A stretch of DNA of 5,634 nt from positions 1 through 5,634 of the forward strand of contig CAMTXZ010000219.1 of NCBI GenBank assembly GCA_947085765.1. Direction: 5' to 3'. Within the stretch, counting starts at the first letter, position 1. The number at the start of each line of letters is the position of its first letter. The notes under the pieces are model-generated. The model did not search any database. It was not told the origin of the DNA and saw only the letters and a list, made by a program, of their open reading frames with translations. Made by a program: the position numbers and the translations under genes. Origin of the DNA: JAKFXL01 sp947085765 (lineage in GTDB: Bacteria > Pseudomonadota > Gammaproteobacteria > Tenderiales > Tenderiaceae). Positions 1 through 5,202 of this stretch are shown piece after piece.

Positions 1-186
1 CCAGACGGTGGTCCAGGTGCCGGTGGAAGATTCGGCAGCAACAGCAGCAGCGATCTCTTCACGCGGTACGCCCGCCTGTGGAACAACCTTGAAGCAGGCC
101 AGAATGTCGGTGTCTTTTGGAGTGTAATCCGGCATCCAGTAAGTTTCGCGGTACTCTTTTACGCCCTATTTGTAGGTCTTTGCCAT
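1..186 (-). CDS. cbbL: RuBisCO large subunit (form I), 5' end only, interrupted by an in-frame TAG at codon 7
   Basis: Ribulose-1,5-bisphosphate carboxylase/oxygenase large chain, the CO2-fixing enzyme of the Calvin cycle. Only the first 62 codons are in the window; the gene runs off the left edge. Read from ATG at 186, the translation starts MAKTYK, then a stop (TAG, 168-166), then GVKEYRETYWMPDYTPKDTD and onward through ILACFKVVPQ, AAAVAAESSTGTWTTVW. This is the conserved form I N-terminus, including the T-W-T-T-V-W segment that contributes active-site residues. Family members usually have Ala at codon 7 and Asn, Ser or Asp at codon 6, so both positions deviate. The next in-frame ATG is codon 18 (135-133) with no good Shine-Dalgarno sequence. 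Apart from the stop, the frame is intact. It could be a recent nonsense mutation, a base-call error, a readthrough or restart case, or a decaying copy. Identity is very secure; functional status is open. Confidence 0.9.
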
Positions 187-194
187 TGTTAGCA

Positions 195-202
195 TCCTCT
201 CT
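195..202 (-). promoter_or_regulatory. Ribosome-binding site of cbbL
   Basis: On the minus strand AGAGAGGA lies 8 nt before the ATG at 186. This good Shine-Dalgarno match supports 186 as the ancestral start, upstream of the TAG at codon 7, rather than an internal start at codon 18. Confidence 0.7.
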
Positions 203-215
203 CTTTTGTCGATTT

Positions 216-243
216 GGCTGCGGCCAAAAATCTCTCCACAGCC
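216..243 (-). other. Predicted stem-loop in the cbbL leader
   Basis: In the minus-strand transcript GGCUGUGG (243-236) can pair with CCGCAGCC (223-216), giving an 8-bp stem with one U-G wobble and a 12-nt loop. It ends 13 nt before the Shine-Dalgarno sequence, so it could affect mRNA stability or translation. The structure is seen by inspection only; no folding energy was computed. Confidence 0.45.
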
Positions 244-271
244 CCAAAAACTTCTGTATCTCTCCCCAGCC
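230..271 (-). repeat. Imperfect 14-bp direct repeat in the cbbL leader
   Basis: On the minus strand GGCTGGGGAGAGAT (271-258) recurs as GGCTGTGGAGAGAT (243-230), 13 of 14 identical and 28 bp apart. The second copy forms the 5' arm of the stem-loop at 216-243. The first copy could pair through its GGGAG with CUCCC just upstream (GGGAG/CUCCC around a GGCUG loop). The two copies therefore sit in possible alternative structures. Confidence 0.5.
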
Positions 272-289
272 GGGAGGCTAGCCCGACAA

Positions 290-317
290 AATATAGGCCG
301 CAAATACAATTAACAAA
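290..317 (-). promoter_or_regulatory. Candidate sigma-70 promoter of cbbL
   Basis: On the minus strand the -10 candidate is TATATT (295-290) and the -35 candidate TTTGTT (317-312), with a 16-bp spacer. The predicted start near 283 gives a leader of about 97 nt. The -10 is good and the -35 poor, as expected of an activator-dependent promoter, and the -35 overlaps the proximal CbbR-type box. The region is AT-rich, so a chance match is possible. Confidence 0.4.
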
Positions 318-337
318 AGTTAATTATTTTTATATAA
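310..337. promoter_or_regulatory. Two abutting CbbR-type boxes (TTA-N8-TAA)
   Basis: Two 14-bp units lie end to end: 310-323 (TTAACAAAAGTTAA, with perfect 5-bp inverted arms) and 324-337 (TTA, eight bases, TAA). CbbR operators are described as TTA/TNA with a 7-8 bp spacer to TAA/TNA, a variant of the LysR T-N11-A motif. The first box covers the putative cbbL -35 and the second lies just upstream, suitable for an activator touching RNA polymerase. The pattern is seen in the sequence; binding is inferred. Confidence 0.55.
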
Positions 338-519
338 ACCATATACATATGCTAATGATATATCATGTGTAAATATCTATGCAGGCACCTACTCCACACC
401 TCAAAGCCAGGCTGCATAAGGGTTAAGGAACAAAAACCAATCATGAAACAAACCACATCGCACGTTATGCTCAGGGCTGATTTCAGCCACAACCGTACAA
501 AACTCAACGGGAGCCCTTC

Positions 520-1425
520 ATGCATCTGACCTTGCAGCAACTAAAACTTTTTGAGGCTGTAGCCCGCAACAGCAGCTTCACTCGCGCCGCTGAAGAGATG
601 TGTTTAACCCAACCAGCGGTCTCCATTCAGGTGAAACGGCTGGAGGAACAGGTGGGGCTGCCACTCTTCGAACAGGTCGGTAAAAAAATCTTCATGACCG
701 CTGCTGGCCGCGAACTCTATGGTGCAAGCCGTGACATTCTGGCGCGGGTCAGCGAGCTGGCAGGGGCGGTCGAGGATCTCAAGGGGGTCGTCAAGGGGCG
801 TTTGCAGCTAGCGATGGTGTCGACAACCGAATACTTCATGCCACGTCTGCTGGGCGTTTTTTTACAGCGATTTCCCGAGGTTGAGCCGCGGCTTAAATTC
901 ACCAATCGCGCCAATGTCGTCCAGCGACTAGTCAATAACGATGATGATTTTGTCGTCATGGGGCAGATCCCCGAGGGCAACCAGCTGGAGAGCTCCCCCT
1001 TCCTCGAAAACGTATTGGTGGTGGTGGCACACCCCAAACACCCATTGGCGGGACATAAAAACATCTCTCTTGAGCAGTTGGCCCATGAACGCTTTCTCTC
1101 CCGCGAACAAGGCTCTGGCACACGCATGGTATTTGAACGGGAACTGATCCGCCACGGGCTCACTATCGAACCATATATAGAATTGGGTAGCAGCGAGGCG
1201 ATCAAACAAGGAGTGATGGCAGGGTTGGGTATTGGCATATTATCGCTGCACAGCCTGACCCTGGAGTTGACGGCGGGCGCGTTGGTGGTGCTAGACGTAG
1301 AAGGATTCCCCCAGCGGCGACGCTGGTATGCGGTCCACCTCAAGGGCAAACGGTTATCACTGGTGGCGCGCACTTTTCTCGATTTTATTCTTAACGAGAG
1401 TGAAGAGCTGCTGGGAATGGAGTAG
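520..1425 (+). CDS. cbbR: CbbR, LysR-type activator of the Calvin-cycle operon
   Basis: Cytoplasmic LysR-family transcription regulator of 301 residues, normal length. The N-terminal winged helix-turn-helix spans about residues 3-62, with the family core SFTRAAEEMCLTQPAVSIQVKRLE at 19-42 split here only by description. A linker helix follows (about 63-92) and then the periplasmic-binding-protein-like effector domain (about 93-295). Assignment to CbbR rather than another LysR rests on the effector-domain segments MPRLLGVFLQRFPEVE (107-122), LKFTNRANVVQRL (125-137) and the DDFVVMGQIPEG stretch (142-153), plus the divergent cbbL. CbbR proteins sense metabolites such as RuBP, PEP, NADPH or ATP, depending on species; the ligand here cannot be read. 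The start at 520 is supported by GGGAG six bases upstream. It ends in TAG and is followed after 51 bp by the DUF2288 gene on the same strand. Confidence 0.93.
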   Translation: MHLTLQQLKLFEAVARNSSFTRAAEEMCLTQPAVSIQVKRLEEQVGLPLFEQVGKKIFMTAAGRELYGASRDILARVSELAGAVEDLKGVVKGRLQLAMVSTTEYFMPRLLGVFLQRFPEVEPRLKFTNRANVVQRLVNNDDDFVVMGQIPEGNQLESSPFLENVLVVVAHPKHPLAGHKNISLEQLAHERFLSREQGSGTRMVFERELIRHGLTIEPYIELGSSEAIKQGVMAGLGIGILSLHSLTLELTAGALVVLDVEGFPQRRRWYAVHLKGKRLSLVARTFLDFILNESEELLGME

Positions 1426-1476
1426 CAATGACGTTGTATACTGCCCCCTAACTATTCAATCAAAGCGTAGATCACC

Positions 1477-1788
1477 ATGGATGAATCAAGAGAAGAGCTC
1501 CGCGCCCACCTCAATGCCGAGACCGCCCGATTGGCATGGCATGAGCTGGAGCGCCATTTCGCGCGCGGCGTCGTCATCAAGGTAGAGACTGGCTTGGATC
1601 TCATCAAGGTGGCAATGAGCGTGATCGCAGATGACAAGCCAGCAGTCGCTGAATGGATGGATCAGGAGAGAATAGGCCACCCCACCGTAGAAGATGCCAA
1701 AGACTGGGTCGAGCGCCAACCCGACTTCTGGGCCGTGGTAGTGGCCCCGTGGGTATTGATACAGGAAGTGGCTGCGACAGCGGAATAG
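1477..1788 (+). CDS. DUF2288 family protein
   Basis: Small conserved cytoplasmic protein of 103 residues, matching the DUF2288 family from proteobacteria and cyanobacteria. Recognisable conserved segments are LNAETARLAWHELERHFARG (12-31), the hydrophobic GLDLIKVAMSVIADD (39-53) and a C-terminal FWAVVVAPWVLIQE (84-97). No signal peptide, cysteines or catalytic motif is evident, and the family function is unknown. It begins with ATG at 1477 after a weak ribosome-binding site, 51 bp after cbbR, and ends in TAG 47 bp before the propeller gene. Spacing allows co-transcription with cbbR, but a separate promoter is not excluded. The family assignment is from memory of the motif pattern and is fairly secure. 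Confidence 0.8.
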   Translation: MDESREELRAHLNAETARLAWHELERHFARGVVIKVETGLDLIKVAMSVIADDKPAVAEWMDQERIGHPTVEDAKDWVERQPDFWAVVVAPWVLIQEVAATAE

Positions 1789-1835
1789 CCGGTTGCGGCC
1801 ATATTTTGAATTTATTAAAGATCGAAGGCAGAGAG

Positions 1836-3095
1836 ATGACAGTTTCAGAAAAAAATAATATCGATTTTGCACTGGCCTACTACGCCGGTGATCGCAAGAC
1901 TGGCACCATCACCGTGATTAGCCGCAAGGGGGGGAAGGTTGAAGTCACTCAACTTAAAAACGGCCCCGAAAGCGGCCAGACAAAGCTGCTCAAGCCGATC
2001 TTTATCGGCCTGACAGAAGACCATGAAGCGATCACTCTTGAGCCACAAAGCAAGGCCATCACCATCGCCAAGGAATTTATTGCCGACGCCTTTCCGGCCC
2101 ACATCTACTCTGATCCCAGCTCTAACCGCGACTGGTTCATGAATGATGGTGACAAAGAGAGCGGCAACGATACCGTCAACTGCGGCGACACCGGCTCCTC
2201 AGTCACCGTAATGGAGAACAGTGCCAGCAGAGCGGCCCGTTACCTCAAAACCATTTGTGTTGGCCGTGGCCACCATCAAGCCAATTTCAGCTACCCCACC
2301 GTCACCATGGCCGATGTGCCAAAACAGGCCTACATCAGCAACCTCATCGACGGCACAATCTCGGTGATTGGAAATGATCCCGACAAGAGTGATAGCTACC
2401 TTAAAGTGATCGCCACCATCAACCTCTGCGAACCAGAGCGCGATGGTTTTGAACAGCCGCAGATCCCCAACAACGCCTTCCCTCATGGATTGGCCTACTC
2501 CAAGATATCCGGCAAGGTCTACAACCTCAATAACGGTTACGGCACCATCGCCGTGATCGACCCACACACACACACAATCGAGCAGCGCATCGCCTTCAAG
2601 GGATTCAGCAATCTGTTCATGAGCCCCTGTGGCCGCTACGTGATTGGCCGCGGTGCTGATCGCAAGTCTGACGCTGCTCATGTCATCGCCAAATTGGCCG
2701 TGCTGGATGTGACCACACTGGAAGTGGTCAGCCGCCTCGATCTAGCCGACATCTACATCAGTAAATATTTTTTCAACCCTGAAGGCAGCAAGCTCTATCT
2801 CACCACCTCCGCTTCGGGCAGTGACGAACAAATAACCAATATTAAAGCCGATGCGTTACTGGCGTTTGATCTCACCAAACTGCCACAACTGGTACTGGCG
2901 CAGGAGCTGCGTCTCGGCGCCCCCACCGGCACCCTAGACTTTGCCTTGCACAATGGCAAAACAGCACTGGTCTTTGCCTCTAACGCCCAAGATGGCGTAG
3001 TGACCCTCATCAGTGGCAAGAGCGATACCGTCATCGAAAAAATACCGGTGGTTGAACCAAGCCCACACTCCCGCCTCTGGGTACTATCCAACTAA
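1836..3095 (+). CDS. Cytoplasmic YVTN/YncE-like beta-propeller protein of unknown function
   Basis: A 419-residue protein with at least five beta-propeller-type repeats. They include QAYISNLIDGTISVIG (164-179), KVYNLNNGYGTIAVID (227-242), GRYVIGRG then KLAVLDVTTLEVVSRL (266-301), SKLYLTTSASG then LLAFDL (318-346), and TALVFASNAQDGVVTLISG (376-394). This resembles the YVTN/YncE and lactonase-like propeller superfamily; no catalytic signature is recognised. Unlike many YVTN proteins it lacks a signal peptide. It has four cysteines (116, 141, 198, 265) and a GRGHHQ motif (143-148), which could bind a metal or cofactor (inference). ATG at 1836 is chosen because AAGG lies 7 bases upstream; the frame is open further upstream from 1653, but that part is the DUF2288 gene in another frame. 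It lies 47 bp after DUF2288 and ends before a strong hairpin. Confidence 0.8.
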   Translation: MTVSEKNNIDFALAYYAGDRKTGTITVISRKGGKVEVTQLKNGPESGQTKLLKPIFIGLTEDHEAITLEPQSKAITIAKEFIADAFPAHIYSDPSSNRDWFMNDGDKESGNDTVNCGDTGSSVTVMENSASRAARYLKTICVGRGHHQANFSYPTVTMADVPKQAYISNLIDGTISVIGNDPDKSDSYLKVIATINLCEPERDGFEQPQIPNNAFPHGLAYSKISGKVYNLNNGYGTIAVIDPHTHTIEQRIAFKGFSNLFMSPCGRYVIGRGADRKSDAAHVIAKLAVLDVTTLEVVSRLDLADIYISKYFFNPEGSKLYLTTSASGSDEQITNIKADALLAFDLTKLPQLVLAQELRLGAPTGTLDFALHNGKTALVFASNAQDGVVTLISGKSDTVIEKIPVVEPSPHSRLWVLSN

Positions 3096-3103
3096 CTGCT
3101 GTC

Positions 3104-3128
3104 ATGCCCGGAGAGGCGCTCCGGGCAT
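3104..3128 (+). terminator. Perfect hairpin after the propeller gene, possible terminator
   Basis: ATGCCCGGAG (3104-3113) and CTCCGGGCAT (3119-3128) form a perfect 10-bp stem around a 5-nt loop, starting 8 bp after the stop codon. No T-run follows, so it may be a weak or Rho-assisted terminator or an mRNA-stabilising 3' end closing a cbbR-DUF2288-propeller transcript. Confidence 0.55.
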
Positions 3129-3310
3129 TGCCTTATCCCTACAGTTCACGCGGATAATTCCATACTTGCACGGTCAGGAAAGTTTGATTACTGTAGTCAG
3201 CCAGCCCGACATAAAAATTTCAGGCTGGCGATTAAAGAGGCAACTTATATGTTTTGGGAGAGACCTATAGGGAGCGTGTCATACAATATCAATTGCGAGG
3301 GGATTAATTA
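3129..3310 (+). promoter_or_regulatory. Intergenic leader before the 48-residue ORF, with an inverted repeat
   Basis: No gene is credible here. GCCAGCC (3200-3206) and GGCTGGC (3223-3229) form a perfect 7-bp inverted repeat around an A/T-rich 16-base loop. A possible -10 hexamer TACAAT is at 3282-3287, without a clear -35. The Shine-Dalgarno sequence GAGGGG (3297-3302) lies 8 bases before the ATG at 3311. Confidence 0.4.
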
Positions 3311-3457
3311 ATGAGCAGTAACAAAAACAAGCCATTTTTGGCGTTAGGTGCGGCTGTTGTAAGCATCGCTTCAGTATTGGTTACCACCTTCGTCAGTATT
3401 ACAGGCGGCTTGGCGATGATGCTATTGCCACTCTGGATGATCTACAGGGCCGGTTAA
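3311..3457 (+). CDS. 48-residue hydrophobic small membrane protein
   Basis: Short ORF starting MSSNKNKPFLALGAAV and ending LLPLWMIYRAG. After a polar, lysine-containing N-terminus (residues 1-7), residues 8-44 are almost wholly hydrophobic with a TGG turn at 31-33. This fits one long transmembrane segment or a short helical hairpin, with the basic N-terminus and the C-terminal Arg predicted to be cytoplasmic. It is supported as a gene by a strong Shine-Dalgarno sequence (GAGGGG, 8-base spacing), sensible codon use, and two stem-loops directly after the stop. I do not recognise the family. It could be a small inner-membrane regulator or, less likely, a toxin-like peptide; neither is shown. It is easily missed because of its length. 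Confidence 0.65.
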   Translation: MSSNKNKPFLALGAAVVSIASVLVTTFVSITGGLAMMLLPLWMIYRAG

Positions 3458-3463
3458 AATACT

Positions 3464-3489
3464 GAGGGGCTGACTTCGTCAGCCCCCTC
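3464..3489 (+). terminator. First stem-loop after the small membrane protein
   Basis: GGGGCTGAC (3466-3474) pairs perfectly with GTCAGCCCC (3478-3486) around a TTC loop, and GAG/CTC bases can extend it past a bulged C. It starts 6-8 bp after the stop codon. No T-run follows directly, so it probably acts with the next hairpin. Confidence 0.55.
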
Positions 3490-3508
3490 TATACGATCTA
3501 TATTTTAT

Positions 3509-3529
3509 AGCCCCCAACGGGGCTTTTTT
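3509..3529 (+). terminator. Rho-independent terminator
   Basis: AGCCCC (3509-3514) and GGGGCT (3519-3524) form a 6-bp stem with a CAAC loop, followed by six T residues (3524-3529). This is a canonical intrinsic terminator. It separates the 48-residue ORF from the TraB/GumN gene, making the small ORF its own transcription unit end. Confidence 0.8.
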
Positions 3530-3540
3530 ATTGCCCGTAC
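3520..3540 (+). repeat. Terminator-tail repeat, copy 1
   Basis: The 21 bases covering the terminator's 3' arm end, T-tract and following ATTGCCCGTAC match 5445-5465 at 20 of 21 positions (C/T at 3536 versus 5461). The identity continues for about 11 bases past the T-tract, beyond what a terminator needs. Confidence 0.6.
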
Positions 3541-3569
3541 AATAATCACAACACTCAAGACATAGGCAC

Positions 3570-4547
3570 ATGGTAAAAACAATCAAACCTGTCTGGCTAC
3601 TGCTGCTAACCCTGCTATTCAGTGGCGCGTTACAAGCTGAGATCCACCGCTGCCCAGATGGCAGCGGCGGCCAACTGTTTCAGGATCGTAGCTGTGTTGG
3701 CGAGATAATCGCCACAACAGCCAGCCAAACCAAATCTGAAAAACAGTTTTTCTGGCAAGCCACAGCGGGCAAAGGCACACTCTACCTGCTCGGCTCGATT
3801 CACTTTGGCGTCGCAACGATGTACCCACTCCCCACCATCATGACCTCCACATTCAACCATTCCGATGCCTTGGTGGTTGAGGCCAACATCCTGGATATCG
3901 ACCCCCAGTCACTGGCGCAGCTGGTGGCTGAAAAAGCGTTCTACCGTGATGGCGACACCTTGAAGCAACAGCTGAGCACAGCCACCTGGCAGCGCCTGAA
4001 AGAGGCGGCCACCACATTCAACATATCTATTGAGATGCTAAACCAACAAAAACCCTGGTTTGTCTCAATGACCCTGACAGCCCTGGCACTTAACCGTTTT
4101 GGCTATAGCGAAGCGTTAGGCATTGATCGCCATTTTCTCGACCAGGCCCAAGGCGAGAAAAAAATTATCGAGCTTGAAAGTATGGAGTGGCAGTTAAGCC
4201 TCTTCGAACAGCTGACGCCACAGGAACAGGTCACAATGCTGGAAGAGACGCTTGGTGAACTGAAGGACGGCAAACTATTTTTTGAACGGATGCTGCACGC
4301 CTGGAAAAGAGGCGACGCCGCCGCCATTCAGTCACTACTCAATGAGAGCACCCTAAAAAAACCCGGAGCTGAGCGCATTAACCAACTCATAATCATCGAC
4401 CGCAACCACTCCATGACCAAGACATTAGAAAAACTGGCCAATCAGGGTGGTCACTATTTTGTTGTGGTCGGAGCCGGACATTTGGCAGGCGATGAAGGTA
4501 TCATTGCACTATTGAAGCAGCATGGTTATCGAGTTTCCCAATATTGA
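3570..4547 (+). CDS. Exported TraB/GumN (Tiki-like) family protein with DUF4124-like N-terminus
   Basis: A 325-residue protein. Residues 1-23 look like a Sec signal peptide: basic VKTIK, a hydrophobic core and a cleavage site after ALQA. The mature N-terminus, IHRCPDGSGGQLFQDRSC (25-42), resembles the short DUF4124 module, with Cys28 and Cys42 able to form a disulfide. The TraB/GumN domain fills about 60-325 with its hallmark motifs: GSIHFG (75-80), VVEAN with Glu104, a central GIDRHFL (184-190), and GAGHL (301-305) near the C-terminus. In the related Tiki metalloproteases the two GxxH motifs and the glutamate are functional, so a periplasmic metal-dependent hydrolase is possible, though bacterial substrates are largely unknown. 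The ATG at 3570 has a poor ribosome-binding site but is the only start giving the full signal peptide. It lies alone between a terminator and a 114-bp gap. Confidence 0.88.
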   Translation: MVKTIKPVWLLLLTLLFSGALQAEIHRCPDGSGGQLFQDRSCVGEIIATTASQTKSEKQFFWQATAGKGTLYLLGSIHFGVATMYPLPTIMTSTFNHSDALVVEANILDIDPQSLAQLVAEKAFYRDGDTLKQQLSTATWQRLKEAATTFNISIEMLNQQKPWFVSMTLTALALNRFGYSEALGIDRHFLDQAQGEKKIIELESMEWQLSLFEQLTPQEQVTMLEETLGELKDGKLFFERMLHAWKRGDAAAIQSLLNESTLKKPGAERINQLIIIDRNHSMTKTLEKLANQGGHYFVVVGAGHLAGDEGIIALLKQHGYRVSQY

Positions 4548-4661
4548 ACGGAATGGCGGTTCAGCTTTCAAACAAATTGCCGACACACATGGATCAACCG
4601 GGATAACTTCCGGCTTACCTGGTCTCAATAGCTTTTAAAAACAGTTTCGCGGGAGCTGCAA

Positions 4662-4964
4662 ATGACAGACAACATTGATATTGACGTACCCAACTGGGAC
4701 GTAGCACTGGCCAACCTGGCACGCGAAGAGTTTGAGATAAAAGGCGTGGATCTAACAATAGCTGATTTCACGCGATTGGCAAAAGAGTACACCATTCGCC
4801 TGGATGACATTATGGTGAGCCTGTTTGAATTGGTAATTGCTGGAAAATGGCAATACCAGGGAGAACAAAAAATCAGCCGCAAAACATTAAACGACCTCTA
4901 TATCAATGGTCGCCTGCATGCGGATGATCTGAACACATTTAACGGTGGCTGGCGTCCACTGTAA
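4662..4964 (+). CDS. Conserved-looking hypothetical protein, 100 residues
   Basis: I cannot assign a family with confidence. The protein is soluble, acidic and cysteine-free, with no signal peptide. It starts MTDNIDIDVPNWDVALANLA, continues with predicted helices (EEFEIKGVDLTIADFTRLAKEY split over 22-44; LDDIMVSLFELVIAG, 47-61), then a WQYQGE turn (63-68) and a C-terminal segment ending in FNGGWRPL (93-100). A good Shine-Dalgarno sequence (GGGAG, 4650-4654, 7-base spacing) supports the start. The helix-rich layout with a following basic SRKTLNDLYINGRL (72-85) could suit a small DNA- or protein-binding adaptor, but this is a guess. It is a stand-alone gene, 114 bp from its left neighbour and 238 bp from csp. 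Confidence 0.75.
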   Translation: MTDNIDIDVPNWDVALANLAREEFEIKGVDLTIADFTRLAKEYTIRLDDIMVSLFELVIAGKWQYQGEQKISRKTLNDLYINGRLHADDLNTFNGGWRPL

Positions 4965-5202
4965 TGCGATAGTTCAACGAAGAGTAGCTGCGGTTTTTGT
5001 GTCGATTTTATGACAGCCATCTTTGAAGGGCGGTCCAGAGTGCAAAGACTTGTATTCCCGTTGCCAACCTGTCTATACTGCCAAAGCTGCAGGTATTGGT
5101 GGCATCTATATTTTTGTGGAACCATGTTGTTTCTATAAAATTTGAATTCGTACCTGTTCGGCGTGGCTTTGTAATTGAAATAGTGTTTTGAGGTAATAGA
5201 TT
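4965..5202 (+). other. Non-coding gap and csp leader
   Basis: This 238-bp stretch has no supported gene and no clear terminator for the 100-residue ORF upstream. Its right half is the probable csp 5' untranslated region, ending in TGAGG (5189-5193), 9 bases before the csp ATG. Confidence 0.5.
5050..5079 (+). promoter_or_regulatory. Candidate promoter of the cold-shock gene
   Basis: TTGTAT (5050-5055), an 18-bp spacer and TATACT (5074-5079, 5 of 6 to consensus) predict a start near 5086 and a leader of about 117 nt. A second -10-like TATAAA occurs at 5134-5139 with only a poor -35. Long leaders are typical of cspA-type genes, where mRNA structure controls translation; no E. coli-style cold box was found by eye. 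Confidence 0.4.

Larger units (their letters stand above)
187..519. promoter_or_regulatory. Divergent cbbL/cbbR control region (non-coding)
   Basis: This 333-bp gap between the divergent cbbL and cbbR holds no credible gene. The cbbL side (187-283) is moderately GC-rich and predicted to fold. The centre (290-370) is very AT-rich and carries the likely cbbL promoter, two CbbR-type boxes and a palindrome at 355-366. The cbbR side (370-519) shows no convincing sigma-70 promoter by eye; the cbbR Shine-Dalgarno sequence GGGAG lies at 509-513. A regulator transcribed away from its target across a shared AT-rich operator is the classic LysR-type arrangement, usually with autoregulation (family knowledge, not shown here). 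Confidence 0.75.

Noticed and set aside
59..247. 62-residue minus-strand ORF overlapping the cbbL start
   Set aside because: It is a shifted-frame shadow of cbbL and its leader; the cbbL frame gives the recognisable RuBisCO sequence.
1437..1442. TATACT as a -10 box for the DUF2288 gene
   Set aside because: No acceptable -35 hexamer is found at a 15-19 bp distance, so it is not listed as a promoter.
1653..1835. Upstream extension of the propeller reading frame
   Set aside because: It overlaps the DUF2288 gene in another frame, has proline/arginine-rich low-plausibility sequence, and the ATG at 1836 has a suitable Shine-Dalgarno sequence.
2199..2681. 160-residue minus-strand ORF inside the propeller gene
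   Set aside because: Antisense shadow caused by codon bias of the plus-strand gene; no recognisable domain.
3266..3275. CTATAGGGAG, resembling the 3' half of a T7 promoter
   Set aside because: The upstream half of the promoter is absent and there is no phage or vector context, so it is probably chance.
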